From VBAU01 sp036005185 (GTDB taxonomy: Bacteria; Bacteroidota; Bacteroidia; Chitinophagales; Chitinophagaceae), in the NCBI GenBank assembly GCA_036005185.1, contig DASYQS010000031.1:62001-126000 (forward strand): a stretch of DNA of 64,000 nt, given 5' to 3'. Position numbers and translations under genes: made by a program. Below, in pieces: positions 41,528 to 50,664 of this stretch. Numbering within the stretch: position 1 is the first letter of the stretch; every line of letters starts with the position of its first letter. The notes beneath the pieces were generated by a model. The model was not told the origin of the DNA. It did no database searches and saw only the letters and a program-made list of their open reading frames with translations.

Positions 41528-41944
41528 ATGTATCCAGCAGAGATCGTAACACCTATGAAGGAGGAACTCACTGATAATGGTTTTATGGAACTTTTAACTG
41601 CCAGTGAGGTAGATTCACAGTTAAACAAAGAGGGAACTACATTAATCATGATCAACTCAGTTTGCGGTTGCTCGGCAGGTTCCGCCCGCCCTGGGCTTTT
41701 AATGGCTGTAGCCAATACTCAAAAAAAGCCCGATTATCTTACTACAAGCTTTGCTGGTTTTGATGAGGAGGCGGTTAGAAAAATCCGTGAGCATCTATTA
41801 CCTTATCCGCCATCATCCCCATCAATAGCTTTATTTAAAAATGGCAAGCTTGTTCATTTTATAGAAAGACATCAAATAGAGGGGCGGCCAGCACAAGTTA
41901 TTGCTAGCAATTTGATTCATGCCTTTGAACAATACTGTAATTAA
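41528..41944 (+). CDS. BrxA/BrxB-family bacilliredoxin
   Basis: A 138-residue thioredoxin-fold protein with the family CGC motif at 46-48 (INSVCGCSAGSARPG) and PPSSPSIALFKNGKLVHFIERHQIEGRPAQVIASNL. In Firmicutes these proteins remove bacillithiol from mixed disulfides, and Bacteroidota also make bacillithiol or carry this family widely. An oxidative-stress role is likely. trxB at 45771 is the other thiol-redox gene in the window but is not in the same unit. Confidence 0.88.
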   Translation: MYPAEIVTPMKEELTDNGFMELLTASEVDSQLNKEGTTLIMINSVCGCSAGSARPGLLMAVANTQKKPDYLTTSFAGFDEEAVRKIREHLLPYPPSSPSIALFKNGKLVHFIERHQIEGRPAQVIASNLIHAFEQYCN

Positions 41945-41965
41945 AATTTTTCACACTACTTTGTT

Positions 41966-41990
41966 AAGCCTCTCTTCGAGAGGCTTTTTA
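41966..41990 (+). terminator. Rho-independent terminator of the bacilliredoxin gene
   Basis: AAGCCTCTC-TTC-GAGAGGCTT followed by TTTATTATT. The stem is perfect, with a 3-base loop, and lies 22 bp after the stop codon. Confidence 0.9.
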
Positions 41991-42033
41991 TTATTCATCA
42001 AAATCATAAATAATTTCATAACATTGCCAATCG

Positions 42034-42066
42034 TAAATCTAAAATTTAAAATTTAAAATCTTAAAT
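42034..42066. repeat. AAATTTAAAATC-type word repeat before lgt
   Basis: Copies of TAAAATTTAAAATTTAAAAT and the variant CTTAAATCC end 6 bp before the lgt start codon. The same word family follows the gene ending at 55500. Confidence 0.6.
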
Positions 42067-42072
42067 CCGCGA

Positions 42073-43383
42073 ATGTATCCTAACCTTTATTACGCGTTTA
42101 AAGATTTATTCAATATTGACTGGAAACCGCTTCGTTTCATTAATTCATTTGGGTTTTTTGTTGCATTATCTTTTATTCTTGCTGCAGTAACCTTAGCTGC
42201 AGAACTCAGAAGAAAAGGAAAAGAAGGTTTGTTACACCCAACCGAAATAAGTGTTGTAGTTGGGAAACCAGCAACTGTAACTGAGCTTTTGTTGAATTTT
42301 TTGCTTGGATTTGTTTTAGGTTACAAAATTTTGGCTTTGTTTATCATGAACAGCTCTGTTACAAACGATCCGCAGGCATTTATTTTCTCAGGATTAGGCA
42401 GTTGGCCTGCTGGTATTATATTAGGGCTTGTATTTGCTGGGGTAAAATGGTGGGAAAAAAATAAGCAAAAGCTTCCAAAACCTGAATTAAGGAAGATTCG
42501 TTTCTGGCCTCATGACCGAGTGGGTGAAATAACTATAATAGCTTTAATTTTTGGCTTGTTAGGAGCTAAGTTGTTTGATATATTTGAAAACTGGAGTGAT
42601 TTTTTAAAAGAGCCCTCTTCATTTATTTTTTCTCCAGCCGGTTTAACTTTCTATGGGGGATTAATATGTGCAGCTTTGGCAATCTGGTTTTATGCTAAAA
42701 AGCACAAAATAGGCTTCTGGCATTTGAATGACGCGGCAGCGCCGGGGCTAATGCTAGCCTATGCTGTCGGCAGAATAGGTTGTCAAGTTTCTGGCGATGG
42801 CGATTGGGGGATTTATAATAGTGCTTATGATGTTAGCAGCGCTGGTAAAGTCATTCCGGGAAATATTGATCGCTTTAATGAATCGCTTCATACGCATAGT
42901 CAATTTTTTGCATCTCAATTCGGAAATATTGAGTCCGTCCCTCATATAACATATTACAAGCCAGCTTTTTTCCAATTTTTGCCCGATTGGGTGTTTGCCT
43001 ACAACTTTCCTCACAATGTGAATGATTCGGGTATTCCTTTGGAAGGATGTACAGGGAAATATTGTAACCAACTTCCTGTGCCAGTTTTTCCGACTTCGCT
43101 TTATGAAACAATCATTTGTTTAATTCTTTTTCTCATACTTTGGGCAATCAGAAAAAGACTAAGAATACCCGGAACTTTATTTGCTATTTACCTAATGTTG
43201 AATGGAATAGAAAGATTTTTTATTGAAAAGATTCGGGTAAATACCCGAATGAACCTTTTCGGCTTTCATCCAACTCAAGCCGAAGTGATTTCAACGCTTC
43301 TTTTTATCACAGGACTCATTATTTTTATTGTTCTCAGGAATAAATCATCAGCGGCAAAACAACAATTGTCAACAAATATGTAA
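42073..43383 (+). CDS. lgt: Prolipoprotein diacylglyceryl transferase
   Basis: A 436-residue inner-membrane enzyme that transfers diacylglycerol to the lipobox Cys, the first step in making all the lipoproteins predicted in this window. Seven or more hydrophobic segments are seen. Family blocks are GLTFYGGLICAALAIWFYAKKHKI, APGLMLAYAVGRIGCQVSGDGDWG (the Arg-Gly signature region) and LMLNGIERFFIEKIRVN. It is longer than E. coli Lgt (291) because of an N-terminal extension and an extracytoplasmic loop, as is usual in this lineage. It is a single-gene unit. Confidence 0.92.
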   Translation: MYPNLYYAFKDLFNIDWKPLRFINSFGFFVALSFILAAVTLAAELRRKGKEGLLHPTEISVVVGKPATVTELLLNFLLGFVLGYKILALFIMNSSVTNDPQAFIFSGLGSWPAGIILGLVFAGVKWWEKNKQKLPKPELRKIRFWPHDRVGEITIIALIFGLLGAKLFDIFENWSDFLKEPSSFIFSPAGLTFYGGLICAALAIWFYAKKHKIGFWHLNDAAAPGLMLAYAVGRIGCQVSGDGDWGIYNSAYDVSSAGKVIPGNIDRFNESLHTHSQFFASQFGNIESVPHITYYKPAFFQFLPDWVFAYNFPHNVNDSGIPLEGCTGKYCNQLPVPVFPTSLYETIICLILFLILWAIRKRLRIPGTLFAIYLMLNGIERFFIEKIRVNTRMNLFGFHPTQAEVISTLLFITGLIIFIVLRNKSSAAKQQLSTNM

Positions 43384-43526
43384 GTCTTTTTGGTAAGTAT
43401 TTTTTTTGTGCCATCAAATGCCCATCCATAAAGCATTTCAGCAATTCTGTCAATAAAACAAATGTTTGCATAAAATTTGTTCTGATAAATTATCCCCAAT
43501 CATTATGAGATTCGGACTTTGCACTG

Positions 43527-43534
43527 TATTTTTG
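43527..43534 (+). promoter_or_regulatory. Candidate -7 box of rpoD
   Basis: TATTTTTG matches TAnnTTTG and ends 107 bp before the rpoD start codon, giving a leader of about 100 bases. The -33 region has only weak matches. Confidence 0.42.
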
Positions 43535-43641
43535 CAGATAGTCACGGACGGTAAATATTTTCATTAACTATCCATTTGCAACTTTCTGCAAACAAAGACT
43601 GTCATTTATTAGTTGTTCTTTAAACACTTAGATTCATTATT

Positions 43642-44499
43642 ATGAGGCAGCTTAAAATTGCCACCCAGATTACTAACAGGGACTCTCAGGCCGTAGAAAA
43701 GTACTTGCAGGAAATTTCAAAGATTTCGATGATCACTCCTGAAGAAGAAACCACCTTAGCTCAGCGCATTAAAATGGGCGATCAGCGAGCTTTGGACAAA
43801 CTTGTGCAGGCAAACTTACGTTTTGTGGTATCTGTTGCTAAGCAGTACCAACATCAGGGTCTTTCACTTAGCGACTTGATCAACGAGGGTAACCTCGGTT
43901 TGATAAAAGCAGCCCAGCGTTTCGATGAAACAAAGGGATTTAAATTTATTTCATACGCCGTATGGTGGATTCGCCAGTCCATTTTACAGGCGTTGGCAGA
44001 GCAAGGCAGATTAGTCCGCCTGCCTCAAAACAAAATTGGCACTTATAATAAAGCTAACAAAGCTTACATGGCTTTCGAACAGGAACATGAACGTGAGCCG
44101 TCAACTGAAGAGTTAGCTGAATTACTGGAGATGAGTGAAACTGAGATCAATAACATCTTCCAAAGCAACACACGTCATACTTCATTGGATGCACCAGTTC
44201 ACGAAGCTGAAGATGTCGCAATGGGTGATTTGCTGGAAGGTAGCGATGATACAGATGATGATGTGATGAAGGATTCATTGAGAAATGAAATTCGTCGGGT
44301 ATTAAAATCACTTTCTCCGAGAGAGGCTGAAATTGTAAATGCATACTTCGGCCTTGATGGTGAAAATGGAGTAACCATCGAACAGATCGGCCAGAAATAC
44401 GATCTTACCAAAGAAAGGATTCGGCAGATCAAAGAAAGAGCCATTAAGCGTTTACAAAAAGCCCGTTATAGTAATGCCTTGAAAGCTTACTTAGGTTAA
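43642..44499 (+). CDS. rpoD: Primary RNA polymerase sigma factor (sigma-70/RpoD)
   Basis: A 285-residue factor lacking region 1.1, as in the Bacteroidota housekeeping sigma. Region 1.2 is DSQAVEKYLQEISKISMITPEEE. Region 2 has LVQANLRFVVSVAKQYQHQGLSLSDLINEGNLGLIKAAQRFDETKGFKFISYAVWWIRQSI. Region 3 lies between. Region 4.2 is GVTIEQIGQKYDLTKERIRQIKERAIKRLQKARYSNALKAYLG. It recognises the TTG/TAnnTTTG promoters pointed out in this window. The divergence from proteobacterial sigma in region 2 matches the different -7 sequence. Confidence 0.95.
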   Translation: MRQLKIATQITNRDSQAVEKYLQEISKISMITPEEETTLAQRIKMGDQRALDKLVQANLRFVVSVAKQYQHQGLSLSDLINEGNLGLIKAAQRFDETKGFKFISYAVWWIRQSILQALAEQGRLVRLPQNKIGTYNKANKAYMAFEQEHEREPSTEELAELLEMSETEINNIFQSNTRHTSLDAPVHEAEDVAMGDLLEGSDDTDDDVMKDSLRNEIRRVLKSLSPREAEIVNAYFGLDGENGVTIEQIGQKYDLTKERIRQIKERAIKRLQKARYSNALKAYLG

Positions 44500-44551
44500 G
44501 ACTTAAATCCGCCTAAGGCGGAAATAAGAATAGCAAATTGGTGGGTTTATT

Positions 44552-44592
44552 AAAAAACAGCTCTGGTCGTTATGATCGGAGCTGTTTTGTTT
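44552..44592 (+). terminator. Rho-independent terminator of rpoD
   Basis: AAAAAACAGCTC pairs with GAGCTGTTTTGTTTG across a loop that includes a GATCG word. A smaller hairpin, CCGCC-TAA-GGCGG, lies between it and the stop codon. Confidence 0.85.
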
Positions 44593-44725
44593 GTAAAACA
44601 GTATGAAACAAGCTCACTACTCGCATTAATTTTTGATGTCACTCACTCATTCTAATCATCCATTGGCGCATTCTTGTAACTTGTAGAATTCTACCGAACA
44701 GGCCGCAACTTTCATCCTTCGAGGT

Positions 44726-44733
44726 TAATTTTG
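44726..44733 (+). promoter_or_regulatory. -7 promoter box of the DUF4249 gene
   Basis: TAATTTTG matches TAnnTTTG and ends 6 bp before the ATG at 44740. An apparent TTG start at 44731 overlaps this box, which supports the later ATG. Confidence 0.52.
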
Positions 44734-44739
44734 CTGCTC

Positions 44740-45627
44740 ATGAAAACCTCATTTTATTTTATACCTCTTAGTTTTTTATTGCTTTGTTGTGGATGTGAAA
44801 AAGCTGTTACATTTCATTTAGATGAAATAGACCCCAAACTTGTTGTAGAGGCTTCCATCGAAAATAATCAGCCTCCCGTCGTTGTGCTTTCAAAAACCAT
44901 GGATTATTTTTCAAACATCAATCCCTCCATCCTCCAAAATAGTTTTGTACACAGCGCGGAAGTTTATGTATCCAATGGCAGTTTAACTCATAAACTCAAA
45001 GAATACTCAATTGATTTTGGGAATGGTTATTCAGGTTATTACTATTCAATTGATTCAGCCAATCTTAGTTCGGCTTTTGTTGGTCAGTTAAATCATCAAT
45101 ATTCTTTGCGCATAATCACAGAAGGAAAAGAATATACAGCCACTACCATCATTCCAAATATCACAAAACGCATCGATTCGCTTTGGTGGAAGCCCGCTCC
45201 ACCAGGAAATGATTCTGATGAAGTAGAAGTGATGGTAAAAGTTACTGATCGCCCTGGCTTAGGCGATTATATTCGGTATTTTACCAAAAGAAATAATGAA
45301 CCTTTTTACGCTGGGCTCAATTCTGTTTTTGATGACCAGGTAATTGACGGCACCACTTATAACGTGCAGGTAGAAAGAGGTTGGGATAGAAATACAGATC
45401 CAGATGATCGCACATCGTTTTTTATCAAAGGTGATACAGTAACATTTAAGCTTAGCAATATTGATAAAGCAACATTTGATTTCTGGCGAACGATGGAGTA
45501 TAGTTATTCCAGCATTGGCAACCCTTTTTCTTCACCTGCAAAAGTGTTAAGTAATATCAGCAATGGTGCCCTTGGATATTTTGGAGGGTACGCTTCACAA
45601 TTCAGAACGATAACCATTCCCCGTTAA
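44740..45627 (+). CDS. DUF4249 lipoprotein
   Basis: A 295-residue lipoprotein (lipobox in LLLCCGC) of the Bacteroidota DUF4249 family: DEIDPKLVVEASIENNQPPVVVLSKTMDYFS, SFVHSAEVYVSNGSLTHKL, LNHQYSLRIITEGKEYTATTIIPNITKRIDSLWWK, and YSSIGNPFSSPAKVLSNISNGALGYFGGYAS. The start at 44740 is preferred because the upstream TTG lies in a promoter box. These lipoproteins usually follow a TonB-dependent receptor gene and may form its surface partner, but no receptor is adjacent here. Function is unknown. Confidence 0.85.
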   Translation: MKTSFYFIPLSFLLLCCGCEKAVTFHLDEIDPKLVVEASIENNQPPVVVLSKTMDYFSNINPSILQNSFVHSAEVYVSNGSLTHKLKEYSIDFGNGYSGYYYSIDSANLSSAFVGQLNHQYSLRIITEGKEYTATTIIPNITKRIDSLWWKPAPPGNDSDEVEVMVKVTDRPGLGDYIRYFTKRNNEPFYAGLNSVFDDQVIDGTTYNVQVERGWDRNTDPDDRTSFFIKGDTVTFKLSNIDKATFDFWRTMEYSYSSIGNPFSSPAKVLSNISNGALGYFGGYASQFRTITIPR

Positions 45628-45721
45628 ACTTCATGAGTGTTTTAGTTGTTATACCATGGCAGGTTTTACACAAGCTATCCAGATTTGTAATCCTCGCTAT
45701 TTTCTATTGCTGATTTCAAAT

Positions 45722-45729
45722 TACTTTTG
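45722..45729 (+). promoter_or_regulatory. Candidate -7 box of trxB
   Basis: TACTTTTG matches TAnnTTTG and ends 41 bp before the trxB ATG. No TTG at a suitable -33 distance was found. Confidence 0.42.
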
Positions 45730-45770
45730 ACAAATTGGCTATGAGCTCAAATGATAACTGACTATAGAAG

Positions 45771-46718
45771 ATGGAAACAATACCAAGCGAAAAAATGCAT
45801 TGTTTAATTATCGGCTCGGGGCCTGCAGGATACACAGCAGCAATATATGCTGCAAGGGCTAATTTAAAACCGGTTTTATACCAGGGCATACAACCAGGCG
45901 GTCAACTGACTATTACAACAGAAGTAGAAAATTATCCCGGTTACGCAAACGGGATTCAAGGGCCGGAAATGATGGTAGATTTTGAAAAGCAAGCAGCAAG
46001 AATGGGAACTGACATTCGTTTCGGTCTCGCCACAAAAGTTGATTTTTCAAAGCAACCTTATAAAGTTTGGATAGATGAAGAAAAATTAGTTGAAACTTAT
46101 TCAGTAATTATAGCAACAGGTGCATCTGCAAAATGGCTTGGCTTGGAAAGTGAGCAGCGGTTGAATGGTTATGGTGTGAGCGCCTGTGCAGTATGTGATG
46201 GATTTTTCTTTCGCGGAAAAGAAGTAGCGATAGTGGGCGCGGGCGATACTGCTGCTGAAGAAGCTCTTTATCTCTCTAAACTTTGCACCACAGTTCATAT
46301 GTTCATTCGTAAGCACGAAATGCGTGCGAGTAAAGTAATGCAAGAAAGAGTTTTTAAAACTCCCAACATTAAAATTTACTGGAACACAGAAACAGAAGAA
46401 ATAATAGGTAATAAACATGTAGAGTCAGTTCGTGTATTCAATAACAAAACGAGTGAAAAACAAACTATTCCCGTCAATGGATTTTTTGTTGCTATCGGAC
46501 ACCAGCCCAATTCCGAAATTTTTAAGGATTGGCTAGAGATGGATGAAGCTGGTTATATAAAAACAATTCCGGGCACCTCGAAAACAAATGTTGAAGGTGT
46601 GTTTGCTTGTGGTGATGTGCAGGATAAAGTTTATAGGCAAGCAGTAACTGCTGCAGGCACCGGTTGCATGGCAGCATTGGACGCCGAAAGATATTTGGGA
46701 GAAAAAGAACTTCATTAG
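45771..46718 (+). CDS. trxB: Thioredoxin reductase
   Basis: A 315-residue NADPH-dependent flavoenzyme. The FAD motif GSGPAGYTAAIYAARA is at 16-31, the redox-active CAVC is at 139-142, the NADPH motif VGAGDTAAEEALYLSK follows, and GVFACGDVQDKVYRQAVTAAGTGCMAALDAERYL near the C-terminus binds FAD. It keeps thioredoxin reduced in the cytoplasm. Thioredoxin itself is not in the window. folB follows after a 31-bp repeat-like gap, possibly on the same transcript. Confidence 0.94.
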   Translation: METIPSEKMHCLIIGSGPAGYTAAIYAARANLKPVLYQGIQPGGQLTITTEVENYPGYANGIQGPEMMVDFEKQAARMGTDIRFGLATKVDFSKQPYKVWIDEEKLVETYSVIIATGASAKWLGLESEQRLNGYGVSACAVCDGFFFRGKEVAIVGAGDTAAEEALYLSKLCTTVHMFIRKHEMRASKVMQERVFKTPNIKIYWNTETEEIIGNKHVESVRVFNNKTSEKQTIPVNGFFVAIGHQPNSEIFKDWLEMDEAGYIKTIPGTSKTNVEGVFACGDVQDKVYRQAVTAAGTGCMAALDAERYLGEKELH

Positions 46719-46749
46719 GTTAAGGTCAATGATTAAAAGCTAACGGTTA

Positions 46750-47103
46750 ATGGTTTGTATCAAACTTAAACAGCTTCGCTTTTTTGCTCATCATGGATTG
46801 TATGAAGAGGAAAGAAAAGTATCGAATGAATTTATAGTGGATCTTGAAATATTTTTTGAATCTTCGGTTACGGTAATTACAAAAATGAATGAAACCATTA
46901 ATTATATAAAGCTGTATGAGCTGGTGAAAAAGCATATGTTGCAAACCACCGATCTTATAGAAACGCTTGCAATGAAAATCACTGAAGCTATTCATGGCTC
47001 ATATCCTCAGGTGAAAAAAGTTCTTATCAGCATTACAAAAAAATATCCGCCCGTCATTAACTTCAGCGGCAATGTGGCAGTAAGTTATGTGAAAGAGTTT
47101 TAG
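46750..47103 (+). CDS. folB: Dihydroneopterin aldolase
   Basis: A 117-residue enzyme of folate synthesis that cleaves dihydroneopterin to hydroxymethyl-dihydropterin and glycolaldehyde. Marks are RFFAHHGLYEEERKVSNEFIVDLEIFFES with the Glu pair, TINYIKLYELVKKHM, LIETLAMKITEAI and KVLISITKKYPPV with the catalytic Lys region. Its product feeds folP (31299) after HppK, which is not in the window. The gene touches the convergent DUF1330 gene with no gap. Confidence 0.9.
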   Translation: MVCIKLKQLRFFAHHGLYEEERKVSNEFIVDLEIFFESSVTVITKMNETINYIKLYELVKKHMLQTTDLIETLAMKITEAIHGSYPQVKKVLISITKKYPPVINFSGNVAVSYVKEF

Positions 47104-47412
47104 TTATTGAGAGTCATCAGGCTTATACTCTTTAACTAAAACCATTGTACAGTTTTTCGTAGAATTAATCCTGATCTTTTTAATTTTCTCTTGATATTCT
47201 GGATCATTATAACAATTCAAAGCTGCTTCCATCGAGGGAAATTTGATGATTGCATTCATGGTCTTGGCTTTTCCTTCCAACGCAACGGCTTTGATATCCG
47301 AAGCCAGCACCTCTCCGCCATATTTTGGTAAAAGATGAATAACTAAAGGAGGATATTTCTTAAACTCATCCATATCATCAATATCGTAACTGCCAATATA
47401 ATAAACTGCCAT
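47104..47412 (-). CDS. DUF1330 family protein
   Basis: A 102-residue ferredoxin-like alpha/beta protein: MAVYYIGSYDIDDMDEFKKYPPLVIHLLPKYGGEVLASDIKAVALEGK, followed by AIIKFPSMEAALNCYNDPEYQEKIKKIR. This is the DUF1330/dimeric alpha-beta barrel pattern. Function is unknown, and relatives include monooxygenase-like and stress proteins. It is a short isolated gene, tail to tail with folB. Confidence 0.85.
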   Translation of the reverse strand: MAVYYIGSYDIDDMDEFKKYPPLVIHLLPKYGGEVLASDIKAVALEGKAKTMNAIIKFPSMEAALNCYNDPEYQEKIKKIRINSTKNCTMVLVKEYKPDDSQ

Positions 47413-47467
47413 AGCTCATTTTTTGAGTTAAAAATTGGACTTGTCAGTGATTGAACTACCAGTTAAA

Positions 47468-48346
47468 TCACATAGGAACAGAAGGGCAACCAAATTTTCT
47501 TTTATTACCCCCTTTGCTGCTTCCGCCATAGCCTCCACTGTCACCATTCCCGCCAAGTCTGTACGTTAAGTGAAGCCCTAGAAAATAGTACCAATCCTTA
47601 TATTTTGAACCACCACGTTGTGCACCTTTTGCAGGGTAGTTAGGATTACCACCAGGCAATTCATCCCCACGGTAGGACATGTCAACGGCTACCTGACCTT
47701 TTGCTGCTAAAAGATCGTTAGGATCCACATAAGTAGTGCTTACATCATCAAAATAATCAGTAAATAATTTTCGCATTCCCAATTCCAATCCAAGTCTCAA
47801 ATTATCATTGATGGCATATTTAATTCCTCCGCCAAATGGAAGTGCAGGTTGTGTAAGCGCATATGATTTGCGATCGGGATACTGAGAAAGACCTTGCCCT
47901 TCGGTGCTCAATGGCTTCAAAAAAATCTTTTGCGTACTGCCATTAAAAGCATAGGGGTTATAGTGAAACACGGCTATTCCGCCGAAAATATAGGGTGAAA
48001 ATTTCTGGTTATACAGATTGAAAAAATAATATTCTCCTACTAGACTGAATTCGGTTATTTTAGTTTCGAAAGCAAGATTGCGTGCAAGCAGTGAGTCATC
48101 TCTGCTGAAACGATCAGCGCCTCCAACAACAGAATAGGTAAATCCGCCGCGGATCATGATCTGCTCTTTTAGTTCGTAATTAACGGTTACACCAATTGCA
48201 CCATTTGTAAGTTTTTTAGGAAATATCTTGTCAACAAGATCACCCTCATAAGCGGAGAGACCGCCAAAAATACCAATATGAATATTTTGAGAAAATGCAG
48301 CAGAACTCATTAATATCAAGCTTCCCAATAGCCATAGCTTTCTCAT
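47468..48346 (-). CDS. DUF6089-type outer membrane beta-barrel protein
   Basis: A protein of 292 residues from the ATG at 48346 (MRKLWLLGSLILMSSAAFSQ, a clear signal peptide). The frame to 48373 adds MLYNRKILF, which is unlikely. The mature part has alternating strands typical of a small barrel (HIGIFGGLSAYEGDL, TNGAIGVTVNYELKEQIMIRGGFTYSVVGG, FSLVGEYYFFNLYNQKFSPYIFGGIAVFHYNPYA, WYYFLGLHLTYRLGG). The C-terminus is a Gly/Ser-rich tail ending KRKFGCPSVPM. It should sit in the outer membrane. Its role is unknown. Confidence 0.83.
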   Translation of the reverse strand: MRKLWLLGSLILMSSAAFSQNIHIGIFGGLSAYEGDLVDKIFPKKLTNGAIGVTVNYELKEQIMIRGGFTYSVVGGADRFSRDDSLLARNLAFETKITEFSLVGEYYFFNLYNQKFSPYIFGGIAVFHYNPYAFNGSTQKIFLKPLSTEGQGLSQYPDRKSYALTQPALPFGGGIKYAINDNLRLGLELGMRKLFTDYFDDVSTTYVDPNDLLAAKGQVAVDMSYRGDELPGGNPNYPAKGAQRGGSKYKDWYYFLGLHLTYRLGGNGDSGGYGGSSKGGNKRKFGCPSVPM

Positions 48347-48562
48347 AAATAAAATTTTACGATTATATAGCAAAATTAAGGCCTGAATGAATTTCCTTTA
48401 ATCAACGATTAAAAAGAAAAATAAGTATCAAAGAATAGATAAAAGGATAAAACTGAATAATTGGGTTATTTATTATTTATTCATTAACTAGCCCGCTCAT
48501 CAATTAAACAAATGGCCTACGTCTGATTTAATTATTTTTATTTCCTTTTAAAATTCCCCAAT

Positions 48563-50602
48563 ATGCGATTTACATTATTATGGCTTGCTACGTTTCTACT
48601 TATTACAATAACATCATGTAACAACGAAGTAAAAACTGAATCTCCTAAAAAAGATATCCTTGCAGACAACCTTGACACCACGGTTTCTCCTACAAAAGAT
48701 TTTTTTGATTATGCCAATGGAGGTTGGATAACAAGAAACCCCATTCCCGCCGATCTAAGCAACTGGGGAATTGGCAACCTTGTAATAGAAGAGAATTTAA
48801 AACGGTTAAGAGAGATCAGTGAAAAAGCTGCAAATGAGCATGCAAAAAAGGGTAGCAAAGAACAAAAAATAGGTGATTTTTGGTCAACAGCAATGGATAG
48901 CTCAAAAATTGAACAGCTTGGATTAAAACCACTGCAACCTTTCCTTGATAAGATCAACGCAATTACAGATATAAAGACCTTAGTGATTACCGTTGCAGAA
49001 TTGAAAAAGATCGGTTCTTCTACCCTATTCAGTGATTTTGTAACACAGGATGATAAAAATAGTGATGTGATGACGTACAAACTCTGGCAGGGAGGAATTG
49101 GCTTGCCGGAAAGAGAATATTATTTTAAAAATGATTCAGCGACCGTTAATATCCGCAAAGAGTATGTAAAATATATTACAAAGGTATTGACCATGGCAGG
49201 GGATGATAGTATAAAGGCGAATGCAGCAGCAAAGAATATTTTAAACCTTGAAACCAAACTTGCACAAGCATCCCGCAAGCTGGAAGACCTGCGTGATCCT
49301 TACGCAAATTATAATAAAACTGCAATTGCTGATCTGGCTAAAATGTCGTCAACAATTGACTGGACAAATTATCTTGGCATCACCGGTGTGGCACACATTG
49401 ATTCTGTTGTAGTAGGACAGCCTGAATTTTTTACTGCTTTGAATAGCGTTTTAACCACTACTCCAATCAACGATTGGAAGGCTTATGTAAAATTTAATCT
49501 CATCAGTGATTTTGCCGGATCATTACCAGAAAAATTCGGTGTGACGGCATTCAACTTTAATAAGCTGTTCAGCGGTGCAAAAGAAAGACGGCCAAGATGG
49601 AAAAGAGTGATTGCTGCGGAGGAAAATTCAATGGGAGAATTGCTGGGACAATTATACGTGAAAGAATTTTTTACAGAAACAGCAAAGAAAAGATATTCGG
49701 ATATGGTAGAAGCTATCCGTGAAGCTTTAAAAGATCGCATTGGCAAGCTTACCTGGATGAGCGACAGCACTAAGCAAAAAGCCTATGCAAAATTAGCTGC
49801 TATGAAAAAAAAGGTAGGTTATCCTGATAAATGGAAAGATTTTTCTGCCATGAATATCGGAACAGAAAGTTATGTACAGAACTCCATCAACGCCAATTTA
49901 TGGTGGCATAATTATAACATGAATAAATTAGGGAAACCAGTTGATCGTGATGAGTGGGATATGACGCCTCAAACGTATAATGCTTATTATAACTCATCAA
50001 ACAATGAGATTGTTCTTCCGGCGGGAATATTTACCGTGCCCGGCTATAAAGATGAAGAGCTTGATGACGCATTAGTGTACGGTTATGCCGGAGCTTCTAC
50101 GATAGGCCATGAAATGACCCATGGTTTTGATGATGAAGGAAGACAATATGATGATAAAGGAAATCTTGTGAGCTGGTGGACAACAAAAGATGAAAAAGAA
50201 TTTAAAAAAAGAGCAGATGTAATTATTAAGCAGTTTGATGAATACGAACCGGTGCCGGGATATCATATTAATGGTAAAGCAACCACAGGTGAAAACATCG
50301 CCGACCTTGGAGGAATTTTGATAGGCATTGAAGCATTTAAGAAAACGGAACAATACAAAAAAGGAGAAAAGATTTCAGGTTTTACTCCGATGCAGCGTTA
50401 TTTTCTTGGTTATGCTTTAGGTTGGCTTGGCCATACACGAGAAGAACAATTAAGAAGCCGTCTATTAACCGATGTACACTCTCCTGCAAAGTATAGGGTG
50501 AATGGGCCTTTTGTTGACGTAGATGAGTTTTATACAGCTTTCAATATTAAACCTGGCGATAAAATGTACAGGCCAGATAGTTTGAGAGTTCATATCTGGT
50601 GA
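48563..50602 (+). CDS. M13-family metallopeptidase (neprilysin/PepO-like) lipoprotein
   Basis: A 679-residue zinc endopeptidase with a lipobox-like TITSC near residue 18, so it is exported and lipid-anchored. The substrate-side domain opens with DNLDTTVSPTKDFFDYANGGWITRNPIP. The zinc site is HEMTH at 516-520, with the third ligand Glu in GENIADLGG. NSSNNEIVLPAGIFTVPGY and the C-terminal FNIKPGDKMYRPDSLRVHIW (ending in W, as in the family) complete it. It would degrade short extracytoplasmic peptides. Confidence 0.94.
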   Translation: MRFTLLWLATFLLITITSCNNEVKTESPKKDILADNLDTTVSPTKDFFDYANGGWITRNPIPADLSNWGIGNLVIEENLKRLREISEKAANEHAKKGSKEQKIGDFWSTAMDSSKIEQLGLKPLQPFLDKINAITDIKTLVITVAELKKIGSSTLFSDFVTQDDKNSDVMTYKLWQGGIGLPEREYYFKNDSATVNIRKEYVKYITKVLTMAGDDSIKANAAAKNILNLETKLAQASRKLEDLRDPYANYNKTAIADLAKMSSTIDWTNYLGITGVAHIDSVVVGQPEFFTALNSVLTTTPINDWKAYVKFNLISDFAGSLPEKFGVTAFNFNKLFSGAKERRPRWKRVIAAEENSMGELLGQLYVKEFFTETAKKRYSDMVEAIREALKDRIGKLTWMSDSTKQKAYAKLAAMKKKVGYPDKWKDFSAMNIGTESYVQNSINANLWWHNYNMNKLGKPVDRDEWDMTPQTYNAYYNSSNNEIVLPAGIFTVPGYKDEELDDALVYGYAGASTIGHEMTHGFDDEGRQYDDKGNLVSWWTTKDEKEFKKRADVIIKQFDEYEPVPGYHINGKATTGENIADLGGILIGIEAFKKTEQYKKGEKISGFTPMQRYFLGYALGWLGHTREEQLRSRLLTDVHSPAKYRVNGPFVDVDEFYTAFNIKPGDKMYRPDSLRVHIW

Positions 50603-50633
50603 CTTCTTATTACCCGGATTGAATGAGTTCAAA

Positions 50634-50664
50634 AAATAAACCCTGTTTTACAAGGTTTATATTT
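50634..50664. terminator. Bidirectional terminator between the M13 peptidase and epimerase genes
   Basis: ATAAACC and GGTTTAT form a stem around CTGTTTTACAA, flanked by AAAAA on one side and ATTTTG on the other. It separates two convergent genes. Confidence 0.6.
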
